Source: Fibrobacter sp.
GTDB taxonomy: Bacteria; Fibrobacterota; Fibrobacteria; Fibrobacterales; Fibrobacteraceae
NCBI GenBank assembly: GCA_024398965.1
Contig: JAKSIF010000005.1
Span: forward strand, 1-64,000
DNA: 64,000 nt
Direction: 5' to 3'
The translations under genes and the position numbers were made by a program. The notes under the pieces were generated by a model. That model was not told where the DNA came from. It saw only the letters and a program-made list of their open reading frames with translations, and searched no databases. Below are positions 39,320 through 47,690 of this stretch, in pieces (the stretch's first letter is position 1; every line of letters begins with the position of its first letter).

Positions 39320-40143
39320 TAAAGTTCACTCCTCAGTTTAATCTTCTGGATCACGTGCATTTCAGGAATGGCAGATTCTGCAACCAGGTCCTTAACGCTC
39401 AGGTCTCCGGAAAGTTCCATGTTCACGTTTGAAATTGTTCCGTGAGTCATATCGAAAATAATAGAACCGGAACCCACGATAAAGCCCTTGCTTTCCATGC
39501 GGAGGTCAGAGGAGGAGTCGGCAACTTCCTTGTAGCGGACATTCATTTCCACCTTAGCCATCTGAACACCATCGTGGACATACTGGTCCTGGAGAGTAAA
39601 CGTCTTATAGACGGAGGTCGGACCGCTGGCACCGGGAATCACCATATCGCGTTCCCACTTTTCACCAATGGCGACAGCCTTGCCCGGAAGCTGGGGCTGG
39701 ACCTTGAGGAACAGACGAATCAGGTCAAGAGCCTCGGTGCCAAGCATCACGGAATCTTCGATGACAGGATCGCTGACGGTACCATCTTTGGCCATCTTGA
39801 ACTGGAAATGTTCAGTGGACATGTAACGTTCCATATTGCGAAACTCTTCAACGGTTCGCTTGTCGGACTTGTAATCCACGGAATCAATCTTCATTTCAAA
39901 CTTTGCGGAGCCATCGTCGTAGGCAGTCAGCAAGTTGTTGGTAGCGCGAACCACAAGGTTCGTATTCATAGCTTCCGGAGTACCAATGGAATCACCCGGC
40001 AAGATAGCATTCAGGGATGATTCAAGGTAAAAAGTCTGGGCCGGAGTATTCTTGGTATTGAACTCAAGAACGTAATTCTGACCTTCACAAGCACACAAAA
40101 TTAACAGAGCGGCAGAGCCGGCGAGAGATTTAATAAAAGTCAT
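39319..40143 (-). CDS. lipoprotein of unknown function (DUF6263-like), first gene of the stator-like operon
   Basis: A 274-residue lipoprotein with lipobox LCAC (Cys19). The body is all-beta in appearance, with alternating polar and hydrophobic strands (FEMKIDSVDY, GEKWERDMVIPG, VEMNVRYKEV, GSGSIIFDMTHG) and resembles DUF6263-type lipoproteins; this assignment is tentative. The ATG has no ribosome site; a TACATTAA motif ends 4 nt before it, so the operon mRNA may be leaderless. A terminator of tadA and this promoter are packed into the 66-bp gap upstream. Confidence 0.7.
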   Translation of the reverse strand: MTFIKSLAGSAALLILCACEGQNYVLEFNTKNTPAQTFYLESSLNAILPGDSIGTPEAMNTNLVVRATNNLLTAYDDGSAKFEMKIDSVDYKSDKRTVEEFRNMERYMSTEHFQFKMAKDGTVSDPVIEDSVMLGTEALDLIRLFLKVQPQLPGKAVAIGEKWERDMVIPGASGPTSVYKTFTLQDQYVHDGVQMAKVEMNVRYKEVADSSSDLRMESKGFIVGSGSIIFDMTHGTISNVNMELSGDLSVKDLVAESAIPEMHVIQKIKLRSEL

Positions 40144-40147
40144 GCTT

Positions 40148-40155
40148 TTAATGTA
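40148..40155 (-). promoter_or_regulatory. promoter-like element of the stator operon
   Basis: TACATTAA, preceded by a run of T, is only 4 nt from the ATG at 40143. It directly follows the tadA terminator. Confidence 0.45.
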
Positions 40156-40156
40156 G

Positions 40157-40193
40157 AAAAAAAAGCGTTCAACATCCCGTTGAGCCGCTTTCT
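40157..40193 (-). terminator. tadA terminator
   Basis: An AGCGGCTCAAC / GTTGAACGCT stem with a bulge, then a U tract on the minus strand, 17 nt after the tadA stop. Confidence 0.65.
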
Positions 40194-40209
40194 AAAGGTC
40201 AAAAACCCC

Positions 40210-40746
40210 CTATGGATTTACATCCTTGGGCTTTGCCCCACTATCCCCCTTTTCCAGGCGCATCCGTTGGAAAAAAGACTTCAATAAACCGAGACATTCG
40301 TCGGCAAGAACGCCTCCAGTAACAGGGACCGGGCGTTTTAACGCATTATCCGTAATGACATCGATTGTCGTACCGCAGCCACCAAAGCGAGTATCAGGCG
40401 AGCCATAGACCACACGGCTGATTCTGCTATTGAGGATAGCGCCAGCGCACATGGGGCAAGGTTCCAGGGTAACGTACAAGGTGCAGCCATCCAAGCGCCA
40501 GTTATCAAGTTTGCTTGCGGCAGTCCCGATGGAGAGAATTTCCGCATGGGCGGTGGCATCCTTTAACATTTCGATCTGGTTATGTCCCTTCCCTATTACG
40601 ACGCCGTCCTTTACGATGACACAGCCGATAGGGATTTCCTTTTCGTCAAAAGCCTGCTGAGCCTCACGAAGAGCCATGCGCATAAAACGCTTGTCTTCCT
40701 CAGCCAAGAGTTGTGCAGCAATTTCCAGAGGATCCACTTCAGCCAT
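40210..40746 (-). CDS. tadA: tRNA-adenosine(34) deaminase
   Basis: Deaminates the wobble adenosine of tRNA-Arg (ACG) to inosine. It has 178 residues and the zinc deaminase site: His67-Ala-Glu69 and PCPMCAGA with Cys97 and Cys100. The RVVYGSPDTRFGGCGT segment is also typical of TadA. The AGGATAA ribosome site overlaps the stop of the preceding small coiled-coil gene, so the two are co-translated. The N-terminal ~18 residues precede the usual family start (FMRMALREA) but have a good ribosome site. Confidence 0.92.
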   Translation of the reverse strand: MAEVDPLEIAAQLLAEEDKRFMRMALREAQQAFDEKEIPIGCVIVKDGVVIGKGHNQIEMLKDATAHAEILSIGTAASKLDNWRLDGCTLYVTLEPCPMCAGAILNSRISRVVYGSPDTRFGGCGTTIDVITDNALKRPVPVTGGVLADECLGLLKSFFQRMRLEKGDSGAKPKDVNP

Positions 40747-40750
40747 TACT

Positions 40751-41077
40751 TTATCCTAAATTCTGTCCGACAATGGATTTGAGTTTCTGCGTAAGCATTT
40801 CCACTTGAGCCTCAAGGGCTTCGCAACGACGTTCCAAGGCAGCAAAGCGACGGTCATGTTCCGCATCCTTTACAGCCTGGCGATGAAGTTCCTCGTCCTG
40901 GACATCATTCTTGTTGCTCAGGGAATCCAGACGGAAATCGTGTTCCTTGTCCTTGGCAGCCTGGGATTTCAACTTAAAATCCTGATTCTGATTCTGGGAC
41001 ACCAGATCATCAAGGCGGGCGTCGTGCTCGCGGTCCTTCTCACGAAGTTCTGAAATAACTTCTTTTACCTCAGCCAT
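40751..41077 (-). CDS. small coiled-coil protein with 28-residue repeats
   Basis: 108 residues, not recognised. Apart from the first 13 residues it is built of three consecutive 28-residue units (14-41, 42-69, 70-97), each starting KDxEHDxR and equal to four heptads, so it should form a continuous coiled coil. It has no signal peptide, membrane segment or enzymatic motif. It lies between the AhbD-like gene (14 nt gap) and tadA (4 nt gap) on the same strand. A structural or oligomerising role is inferred only from the heptad pattern. Confidence 0.75.
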   Translation of the reverse strand: MAEVKEVISELREKDREHDARLDDLVSQNQNQDFKLKSQAAKDKEHDFRLDSLSNKNDVQDEELHRQAVKDAEHDRRFAALERRCEALEAQVEMLTQKLKSIVGQNLG

Positions 41078-41091
41078 TTTAAACGCCTTGA

Positions 41092-42084
41092 TTACTTTAC
41101 GCCACGACCATAGGCGCAGTTATTGTCTTCGTGCATGTAGTCGCCATCGTGATAGTAGGCGGCACGGGCACGGCAACCGCCACAACGGTCATTGAACTTG
41201 CAGCTACCGCAAGAACCCTTGTACTCCTTGGTACGAAGCTTCTTGAACACGTCGGCTTTGGCCCAGATTTCATCGAAGGGAGTGTCGTGAACATCGCCGG
41301 CATCTTCCAGCATGTAGGCGCAGGGACGAACAATGCCCACCGGGTTGATAATGCAATAGTCGAGGCCCGCGAGGCAACCGCGGGTGTAGCGAGTCTTGAT
41401 ATCCAGCTGGTCTGCAATACGCAGGAACTGAGGAGCGCAAGTGGGCTTTACAGGAATGCCCAAGGTGCGGCTCTTTTCCATGATGCCACGAAGGAGCTTT
41501 TCGTATTCGGCAACCTTCAAGGCATGATCTGCAATTTCCTTGCCGCGTCCCACAGGCACCAGGAAGAAAATCTGATGGTTTACCGCACCGATGCTCTTGA
41601 CCCAATCCATGATGTCAAAAATTTCACCCTGATTCCAGTCCATGATGGTCGTATGAATCTGGAACGGGAGACCTGCGGCCTTGCAGTTTTCGATACCGGC
41701 CATGGTCAGTTCAAAGGCGTTATCCAATCCACGGAAATCATTATGACGCTTAGGATCGATGCTGTCGATGCTGATACCCATGGCCATGGCTCCGGCCTTC
41801 TTAAGGCCCTGAGCCAGTTCTGCAGTAATCATGGTTCCGTTAGTACCGAATACAGGACGGAGACCATTCCTGGAAGCATGTTCCACCAATTCCAAAATGT
41901 CCGGGCGGGTCATGGGTTCACCACCGCTGAAAATCATGATCTTGAAACCGGCCTTGGTGATTTCATCAATGAGCTTGTGGCCTTCGGCAGTTGTCAGTTC
42001 ACGGTCCCTGGTACCACCAGCGTTCTGGTAGCAATGCTTACAGGTCAAGTTGCACTTATTGGTGGTCATCCAAGAAACGATCAT
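41092..42084 (-). CDS. ahbD: radical SAM protein, AhbD-like (Fe-coproporphyrin III oxidative decarboxylase)
   Basis: Predicted last step of the siroheme-dependent heme pathway, converting Fe-coproporphyrin III to heme b. It has 330 residues. The radical SAM cluster is CNLTCKHC (Cys11, Cys15, Cys18), followed by IMIFSGGEPMTRPDI. The C-terminal SPASM-like region holds the auxiliary-cluster cysteines (RGCLAG, RPCAYM, SCGSCKFNDRCGGCRARA, NNCAYG). The CKHCYQNAGG opening resembles AhbD/NirJ2 relatives. It is separated from the main heme cluster by about 10 kb but is on the same strand. It has a good AGAGGA ribosome site and a perfect TATATTTG promoter motif. A different NirJ-like activity is possible, but the presence of ahbC and the decarboxylase favours AhbD. 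Confidence 0.82.
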   Translation of the reverse strand: MIVSWMTTNKCNLTCKHCYQNAGGTRDRELTTAEGHKLIDEITKAGFKIMIFSGGEPMTRPDILELVEHASRNGLRPVFGTNGTMITAELAQGLKKAGAMAMGISIDSIDPKRHNDFRGLDNAFELTMAGIENCKAAGLPFQIHTTIMDWNQGEIFDIMDWVKSIGAVNHQIFFLVPVGRGKEIADHALKVAEYEKLLRGIMEKSRTLGIPVKPTCAPQFLRIADQLDIKTRYTRGCLAGLDYCIINPVGIVRPCAYMLEDAGDVHDTPFDEIWAKADVFKKLRTKEYKGSCGSCKFNDRCGGCRARAAYYHDGDYMHEDNNCAYGRGVK

Positions 42085-42107
42085 GATTATCCTCTTTTTA
42101 TTCGAGT

Positions 42108-42115
42108 CAAATATA
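42108..42115 (-). promoter_or_regulatory. TAnnTTTG promoter element for ahbD
   Basis: TATATTTG is a perfect match to the FCB -7 consensus, preceded by TTTTC, 23 nt before the ahbD ATG, leaving a short leader with AGAGGA. Confidence 0.6.
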
Positions 42116-42167
42116 GAAAACGGAAAAAATTAACATGGATTTCCTTTCTACATAGAACTTACAAAGT

Positions 42168-43397
42168 CTAGTTGGAATCGGACACCCTGATTTTCTTGAC
42201 CTGATTTTTAAACCTTAGCAGATAAACCCCTGCATTCGGAAGGCCTTTCAAGATGTTTTCCCTTGATCCTGAAAATTTTCCCATGAATTGACCGTTCAAA
42301 TCAAAGACATCTACGGATTCGTTCACATTCTCTCTTGGCAAGAAAGCCTTCAAGACATCCACCGATTCCGAAGAACTGGATTCTGCAACTGAGGAACTAC
42401 TGTTTATCACAGAGGAAGAACTGCCGGGAACATCCGCAAAAGAAGAACTGCTTTCGGCAACAGGAATTTCTTCTTCCGGAGTATAGCTAGCCCAATCAAT
42501 CTGTGTCTGGAATTTAAGCCGAGGAGCTTCGGTACTGCCAGCCACCCCTTCTACGGACCAGTCGTTGGTATGCCAGAAATTGATCATTAGGGAAGCCGGC
42601 TTCTGGGTAATGCGTTCCTTAGGACCGCGATAATCCCACAGGGTAATGGTATCCTTTTCATCCTTTGGGTTGACAATCCACCAGCGAATATGATCGCTCA
42701 TCCAGTCAAAGCCGTAGGTATAGAACTGCGCACTGGCATCGTAACCTTCGATGGCAGGAATGGTTTCCGGCAAATTTTCATCACCTGTCAAGCGCGCGCC
42801 GCCGCTCCAGGAATTCGCGTAAGTGGTACTGATTATTTTTCCTGTAGCAAGATTGATGGTGCGGTTCACCTTCCCCATCTTTCCGGTTTCATCATTGAAG
42901 TCCGTATAGGCGGTCATATAGACGATACGAGGATCCGCTATAAGCCATTCAAAATCAATTTCAGAATTGTCGGGAATGCCATTGCCATTTATGTCCGGCG
43001 TCTGGGCAGAACCATACTTATCGTTGTAATATGTGTAGAAGCCAACGACAGCTCCTGCCTTAGGTTGCTCGGAACCACGGGCAGATGCGGTCTTGATGCG
43101 AGCCACGTAACGGCCAAAATGTCCCATCTTTTTGGATGTATAGTTTGGGCCTTGCCAGGCTCCCGCCTTTTCCGTAGGGTCCAATTCCAGCAGGAGGACC
43201 TTCGTGCCCGATTCATCGGGAGACTCGTAGCCAGAAATATGAGTGAACGCAGCCTTATTACCACCGGAACCGTACGTAAAATTAGTTGGAGCGGAACTGT
43301 CAAACGTTTCAATATAAGAACCGGCAGCCAACGCTGACGATGAACAAACAGCCGCAACTGCAAAAAATTTAGCAGCATCCAAAACAGATGATTTCAT
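42168..43397 (-). CDS. secreted GH16-family beta-glucanase-like hydrolase
   Basis: A 409-residue protein predicted to hydrolyse beta-1,3/1,4-glucan or related polysaccharide outside the cell. A signal peptide (about 1-24) leads into a beta-jelly-roll with the GH16 active site EIDFEWL (pattern ExDxxE). FYTYGFDWMSDHIRWWIV and LMINFWHTNDWSV are the typical later strands. The domain is in the normal order, unlike the circularly permuted glucanase known from F. succinogenes. Ser-rich linkers (SSSSVINSSSS) and a C-terminal sorting-like tail (VDVFDLNGQFMGKF...GVYLLRFKNQVKKIRV) follow. The start at 43397 is set by GGGAG 7-8 nt upstream; an earlier in-frame ATG would overlap cytX. Confidence 0.87.
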   Translation of the reverse strand: MKSSVLDAAKFFAVAAVCSSSALAAGSYIETFDSSAPTNFTYGSGGNKAAFTHISGYESPDESGTKVLLLELDPTEKAGAWQGPNYTSKKMGHFGRYVARIKTASARGSEQPKAGAVVGFYTYYNDKYGSAQTPDINGNGIPDNSEIDFEWLIADPRIVYMTAYTDFNDETGKMGKVNRTINLATGKIISTTYANSWSGGARLTGDENLPETIPAIEGYDASAQFYTYGFDWMSDHIRWWIVNPKDEKDTITLWDYRGPKERITQKPASLMINFWHTNDWSVEGVAGSTEAPRLKFQTQIDWASYTPEEEIPVAESSSSFADVPGSSSSVINSSSSVAESSSSESVDVLKAFLPRENVNESVDVFDLNGQFMGKFSGSRENILKGLPNAGVYLLRFKNQVKKIRVSDSN

Positions 43398-43463
43398 ATG
43401 TAATCTCCCATAAACACTTACATCCAATATACTCTTTATTTTGTATAAAAAAACACGGGTAAC

Positions 43464-43491
43464 AAAAAAAGGTCCCACAAGGGGGAACCTT
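43464..43491 (-). terminator. cytX terminator
   Basis: AAGGTTCCC / GGGACCTT arms with a U tract on the minus strand, about 40 nt after the transporter stop and before the GH16 gene start. Confidence 0.65.
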
Positions 43492-43530
43492 CTCAAATTA
43501 CATAGCGATGAAGAGCTGAAAAAATTATTT

Positions 43531-44715
43531 TTACTTCTTAACCTTGGCAGCAATAGTCAACGCTGCAGAAACGATTACAGCCAGGAGCGTGGGGCCGACA
43601 GCCTCGAAGCCCGTAGTAACAGCAACCTGATAAACTGCGAAACCCGCAAGCCAGGAGAACAGATTCCAGATCCAGAAACCCTTCTGTTCCAGGTGTTCCT
43701 TCACAAAGAAGAAGGAAACCAGAAGCACGGCGGCCATGGGCGCAAAGACAGAGGCGATCATGTACAGGAAGTGAATGTAGTGATCCACAATGCCCCAGAT
43801 GGCAAGAACCGTACTGAGTGCGCAAACCACAACGCCAGTAATTTTAGGGTTCAGCCTGTTAACAATGGCCTTGGCAGATTCGCCTGCGGAATTTGCCGCC
43901 AAAAAATTGGTAGTCACCGTAGAAAGGGCCACGATGAGAATTCCCGGAATACCTATGCCCGCCAAAAGAATAGCCTGGGCAATGTTGGTTCCCACACCGA
44001 GACCCGCAATCTGCAGACCGATAAAGTACATCCAAAAGCTCGCAATCGTGTAGGAAACCGCGGAAACAGCAGTCGCCGCCGTAGGGCGTTCCGCATCCTT
44101 GGTGTAGTCAGAAATCACCGGCAGCCAAGATAAAGGCATAGCAATGGAAATTTCAAAGACCGTCCAGAAACCAAACTGGTGGGCGGTCTGGGAAGCCGCA
44201 GCATCGGATGCCACTGCGGCAGTATCCACTCCGAAAAGTTTTGCAGTCAAAACCACCAGAAGAATGGTCAAAAGGCTCATGATTACAGTAGTAATCTTCG
44301 CCGTCTTACGAAGTCCCACAAAGACCCAGGCGGCAATCAGCACAGCCAACAGCACGCAAGTCAAAGGGAAAGAAATGGGCAGATTCAAACCCGCCAAGGC
44401 AAGAGCGCCTTGAGCGTTCAAGACAGCAATCCAGCCAATGAGCTGCAACAGGTTCAAGGATGCAAAAAACTTGGAACCATACTTACCGAAGGTAGACGCA
44501 GTAGTCTCCATGGCATTCAGGCGAACCTTGGCACCGATAAGACCAACGAAATACAGCATGATGCCGCCCAAGACATGGCCAAGAATCAGCGGAAGCCACA
44601 GACCATCGGGAGTATTTGCGGCACCAATTTCAATACCGCATTCAATTTCAGAAACTGAAATGGCAACGCCAAACCATATAATGCCATTGGTAAAAATGCT
44701 CGTCTTCTTTTCCAT
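43531..44715 (-). CDS. cytX: NCS1-family permease, CytX-like (hydroxymethylpyrimidine or cytosine)
   Basis: An inner-membrane transporter of 394 residues with about 12 hydrophobic segments. WFGVAISVSEIECGIEIGA near the N-terminus, the AMETTASTFGKYGSKF segment and the SWLPVISDYTKDA motif fit the CytX branch of the cytosine/purine NCS1 family, whose members take up the thiamine precursor hydroxymethylpyrimidine. I see no thiamine-pyrophosphate riboswitch in the 139 bp upstream and no thiamine genes nearby, so the substrate stays open (HMP, cytosine or another nucleobase). It has its own terminator. Confidence 0.82.
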   Translation of the reverse strand: MEKKTSIFTNGIIWFGVAISVSEIECGIEIGAANTPDGLWLPLILGHVLGGIMLYFVGLIGAKVRLNAMETTASTFGKYGSKFFASLNLLQLIGWIAVLNAQGALALAGLNLPISFPLTCVLLAVLIAAWVFVGLRKTAKITTVIMSLLTILLVVLTAKLFGVDTAAVASDAAASQTAHQFGFWTVFEISIAMPLSWLPVISDYTKDAERPTAATAVSAVSYTIASFWMYFIGLQIAGLGVGTNIAQAILLAGIGIPGILIVALSTVTTNFLAANSAGESAKAIVNRLNPKITGVVVCALSTVLAIWGIVDHYIHFLYMIASVFAPMAAVLLVSFFFVKEHLEQKGFWIWNLFSWLAGFAVYQVAVTTGFEAVGPTLLAVIVSAALTIAAKVKK

Positions 44716-44854
44716 ACCTTACACACTTTGTTCTAAATCCATCATAAAAATAGAAATAGTCCTATTCTATAGCAAGGCTATTCCCTTATACTTTTTCTTA
44801 ATTAACCACGATAGATTTTATTTATCGAAGGCCTTTATTTTGTTCTAAGGTAGA

Positions 44855-45766
44855 TTAGCGATTTTCGATTACCTTACCGAAGAGCGTCCCTGCGTTCTTT
44901 TCGATCTCCTCAAGAAGTTGCTCTTCATTAGAAGCCTTTGCTGTAATACTTGAAATCAGCTTGCTAGTTTTTGTTTCATACAATTCTACGGTGATGGTCA
45001 TGAAGGAGGCGAACTTTCCAATGCGAGCCTGAGTCACAAAATCAGCGGCAATGTTCCGTCCTGTTTCTGCCAGGCAGCTTCCCTCACATTCTTCCAGGGA
45101 TTTTCCGGGAGGAAGCATGACACTGATGTTTTCACGAGTCATCACAACAAAGCCCTGCCTTGCCGGCAATGTACGGCTTGCCGCATCACGAAGGACATCG
45201 GTCAAGAAAAGGCGAGAGTTATAATCCAAGAGTTCTGCCCCCGCCGCAGTTTCGAGCACAGCAACGTACGTCGTCGGATAATCTTTTTCTGTAACAGGTG
45301 CATCCACCGGGGCTGCAGGTTGCTTGACGTCACTCTCAAATTTTTGAGTAGCTGGTCTTTGCCAAGCATCATCAGGCTCTGAGTAATTTGGATTGCCGCA
45401 ATTCAATACGATATCAAAATCTTTTTTTTCGTAATAATTCATCCCACCAAGAATCGGGTCAAAAATCCATCCAAAATAAACCCATGAGAATAGATTTCCT
45501 ACAATGTACCATCCACCAGAAAAATGAGATTCAACAGTCTGATGCGCAGTTTCGCAACCTTTTTTCCTGGCGACAACACTGACCGTACCACTCTTAACTT
45601 GTACAGAAACATGCCCTCGCCCCGAAAACTCACCTTCATTGGTTATTACAGAAATGTCGGCATTGTCATCTGCAGAATAGAAATTAAGAGTCTTCCTACC
45701 GCCATTCATAATGGTGGCACAGCTAGACAGCATTAGCAGCGAAATGAAGACTACTATAAACTTCAT
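44855..45766 (-). CDS. lipoprotein with a CsgG/FlgO-like C-terminal domain
   Basis: A 303-residue lipoprotein with lipobox LSSC (Cys16). The N-terminal half has a PEGA-like beta segment (ISVITNEGEFSGRGHVSVQVKSGTV) and a Trp/Gly-rich hydrophobic stretch (GGWYIVGNLFSWVYFGW). After a Pro-rich linker, the C-terminal half (about 160-303) has VAVLETAAGAELLDYNSRLFLTDVLRDA, GRNIAADFVTQARIG and a closing helix, like proteins that sense or assemble at the outer membrane (FlgO, CsgG, LpoB-type folds). Function unknown. It is 28 nt after hemL and could share its transcript; no ribosome site is visible. Confidence 0.72.
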   Translation of the reverse strand: MKFIVVFISLLMLSSCATIMNGGRKTLNFYSADDNADISVITNEGEFSGRGHVSVQVKSGTVSVVARKKGCETAHQTVESHFSGGWYIVGNLFSWVYFGWIFDPILGGMNYYEKKDFDIVLNCGNPNYSEPDDAWQRPATQKFESDVKQPAAPVDAPVTEKDYPTTYVAVLETAAGAELLDYNSRLFLTDVLRDAASRTLPARQGFVVMTRENISVMLPPGKSLEECEGSCLAETGRNIAADFVTQARIGKFASFMTITVELYETKTSKLISSITAKASNEEQLLEEIEKNAGTLFGKVIENR

Positions 45767-45794
45767 CTATTCACAAGCGGGATAGAGCGAAAAC

Positions 45795-47081
45795 CTACAG
45801 GCTTTTCAAGACCTTGCGGGCTGCGGCGATAGTCTTTTCGATGTCGTCATCCGTATGGGCGGAGCTCACAAAGATGGCCTCGAACTGGCTGGGAGCCAGA
45901 TAGATGCCTTCATCCAGCATTCCCAGGAAGTACTTGCGGAACAGTTCCAGGTCGGATTTCTGCACATCGGCAAAGCAAGTAACCGGACCGGGCGTAAAGA
46001 AGACGCAACCCATGGAGCCTACCTGGTTGGTAGTCATGGGAAGGCCAGCCTCGTCTGCAGCTGCCTTCAAGCCCTTGAGGAGGGTGGTGGTAGATCGTTC
46101 GGCGCGGATATAATGTTCGGGATTGCCGCTGAGTTCTCGCATGGTGGCAAGGCCTGCAGCCATAGCCACCGGATTGCCAGACAAGGTGCCAGCCTGATAG
46201 ATTCCGCCCAAGGGAGCGATCTGCTGCATCACATCCAAGCGGCCGCCGTATGCACCCACAGGCATGCCGCCTCCGATAATCTTACCGAAGGTAGTAAGGT
46301 CCGGAGTAATGCCGTACAGGCCCTGAGCGCAGTGAATACCCACTCGGAAACCGGTCATGACTTCATCCACAATCAGGAGAGCGCCATGCTTCTTGGTTTC
46401 GTCGGAAAGGGTCTGGAGGAATTCCTTAGAAGCAGGCACAACGCCCATATTGCCAGCCACAGGTTCCACAATGACACCGGCGATTTCATCACCGATCTTG
46501 TCGAAAGTTTCACGAACCTGAGCCACGTCGTTATACTGCAGAGTCAAGGTGTACTTGGCAAGGTCTGCAGGAACGCCCTTGCTGCTAGGCTTGCCAGTAG
46601 TCAGCATGCCGGAGCCAGCCTTAATCAGCAAGCTGTCGCTGTGACCATGATAGCAACCTTCAAACTTGATAATCTTGTCGCGACCGGTAAAGCCTCGAGC
46701 CGCACGGATAGCGCTCATGGTGGCCTCGGTACCGGAGTTCACCATACGAATCATCTGGATGCTGGGCACCAACTGCATCACCAGCTTTGCAAGCTCCGAT
46801 TCCAATCCACAAGGAGCACCAAAGCTCAAGCCGTTCTGTGCCGTTTCCGCCACCGCCTTGATGACGGAATCATGGGCGTGACCCAACATCATGGGACCCC
46901 AGGAACCCACATAGTCCACATAGTCGTTGCCATCTACATCGTAGATGTGGCTGCCCTTAGCTCGGGCAATGAACGGAGGTGTCGCCCCCACGTTACCAAA
47001 CGCACGAACAGGACTGTTGACGCCACCAGGCATCAGGGACTTTGCTTCAGCAAACAGCTTTTCACTAACAGAATGATTCAT
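45795..47081 (-). CDS. hemL: glutamate-1-semialdehyde 2,1-aminomutase
   Basis: A PLP enzyme forming 5-aminolevulinate, the second step after HemA in the C5 route. It has 428 residues. Visible motifs are [23 protein letters not shown], the cofactor Asp segment [12 protein letters not shown] and the Schiff-base Lys in [17 protein letters not shown] chose ATG 47081 because [10 protein letters not shown] matches the family start; an in-frame GTG at 47105 would read through the upstream hairpin. There is no ribosome site, and a TACCTTTC motif lies exactly 5 nt before the ATG, which suggests a leaderless message. It is separated from hemB by the toxin-antitoxin pair. Confidence 0.96.
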   Translation of the reverse strand: MNHSVSEKLFAEAKSLMPGGVNSPVRAFGNVGATPPFIARAKGSHIYDVDGNDYVDYVGSWGPMMLGHAHDSVIKAVAETAQNGLSFGAPCGLESELAKLVMQLVPSIQMIRMVNSGTEATMSAIRAARGFTGRDKIIKFEGCYHGHSDSLLIKAGSGMLTTGKPSSKGVPADLAKYTLTLQYNDVAQVRETFDKIGDEIAGVIVEPVAGNMGVVPASKEFLQTLSDETKKHGALLIVDEVMTGFRVGIHCAQGLYGITPDLTTFGKIIGGGMPVGAYGGRLDVMQQIAPLGGIYQAGTLSGNPVAMAAGLATMRELSGNPEHYIRAERSTTTLLKGLKAAADEAGLPMTTNQVGSMGCVFFTPGPVTCFADVQKSDLELFRKYFLGMLDEGIYLAPSQFEAIFVSSAHTDDDIEKTIAAARKVLKSL

Positions 47082-47086
47082 AAGGG

Positions 47087-47094
47087 GAAAGGTA
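47087..47094 (-). promoter_or_regulatory. promoter-like element of hemL, probably leaderless
   Basis: TACCTTTC is preceded by a T tract, with 5 nt between the motif and the ATG. The T tract also serves as the tail of the toxin-antitoxin terminator. Confidence 0.5.
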
Positions 47095-47097
47095 GAA

Positions 47098-47127
47098 AAA
47101 AACACCTGACATGTATCAGGTGTTCTC
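47098..47127 (-). terminator. toxin-antitoxin terminator
   Basis: AACACCTGA / TCAGGTGTT stem (47101-47124) and a U tract, 12 nt after the toxin stop. The stem is the same as in the terminator at 47984-48008. Confidence 0.75.
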
Positions 47128-47136
47128 TTCTATCCG

Positions 47137-47400
47137 CTAACCTTCGTAATGGCCCTTGCAGGAAATCACGTCGATAATGTCTCCGTTGACCCGATAGACC
47201 AGGCGGTTGGTATCGTCGATTCGACGACTCCAGAATCCCGTGAGATTCCCTTTCAATGGTTCGGGCTTGCCGATGCCGTCTTCGGCGCTTCGCTCAACAT
47301 CTTTCAAGAGCTGATTGATGCGCTTGAGAGTCTTCTTGTCTTGGGACTGCCAGTACACATAGTCGCTAAAGGCGATTTCAGAAAAAGCGATTTTACTCAT
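47137..47400 (-). CDS. yoeB: YoeB/Txe-family toxin (ribosome-dependent mRNA endonuclease)
   Basis: 87 residues, the normal size for YoeB. The catalytic residues align with those of E. coli YoeB: Glu47 (KPEPLKGN), Arg66 (NRLVY), His84 and Tyr85 (GHYEG C-terminus). FWSRRI and DYVYWQSQDKKTLKRIN are also typical. Members cut mRNA in the ribosomal A site when the antitoxin is lost. I chose ATG 47400 (MSKIAFSEIAF); an in-frame ATG at 47421 lies deeper in the antitoxin gene. The start overlaps the antitoxin stop by 8 bp, the usual coupling in such operons. Confidence 0.93.
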   Translation of the reverse strand: MSKIAFSEIAFSDYVYWQSQDKKTLKRINQLLKDVERSAEDGIGKPEPLKGNLTGFWSRRIDDTNRLVYRVNGDIIDVISCKGHYEG

Positions 47401-47668
47401 TCTCCATAGCCTCCAACTCATCCATTGTCTTTACGATAACCTTCCCCGCCTTGATGGCGGCAGCGCTTTCTTCCAGGAACTTCATGTTGCTTTCGCTGTA
47501 GAATGGATCCGGAGCGGCGACGTCGAAAGGAATGCGGTTCTCTCTCAAGACCGCCTTGACGAACAAGTTGAGGGCAGAGGATGTGGATAGCCCTACTTCC
47601 TTACAGAACTTGTCGAAACGTTCCTTATCCTTGGTTTCGATTCGTGCGGAAATTGTAGAAAGAGCCAT
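47393..47668 (-). CDS. RelB/DinJ-family antitoxin
   Basis: 91 residues. The N-terminal ribbon-helix-helix (ALSTISARIETKDKERFDKFCKEVGLSTSSALNLFVKAVL) is typical of RelB/DinJ and should bind the operator upstream. The C-terminal part after RIPFDVAAPDPFYSESN, including LEESAAAIKAGKVI, is the usual toxin-neutralising region. Here a RelB/DinJ-type antitoxin is paired with a YoeB-type toxin, whose classic partner is YefM/Phd; such mixed pairs exist. The start is set by GGAGG 8 nt before ATG 47668. Confidence 0.92.
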   Translation of the reverse strand: MALSTISARIETKDKERFDKFCKEVGLSTSSALNLFVKAVLRENRIPFDVAAPDPFYSESNMKFLEESAAAIKAGKVIVKTMDELEAMENE

Positions 47669-47690
47669 AGCTATACCTCCATTTTCCGAC

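Noticed and set aside
42168-43553. A longer start for the GH16 gene overlapping cytX
   Set aside because: The extension contains the cytX terminator and no ribosome site; the ATG at 43397 has GGGAG and a standard signal peptide.
44716-44854. Thiamine-pyrophosphate riboswitch upstream of the CytX-like permease
   Set aside because: The conserved CUGAGA and ACCUGAU-type cores are absent from the 139-bp region.
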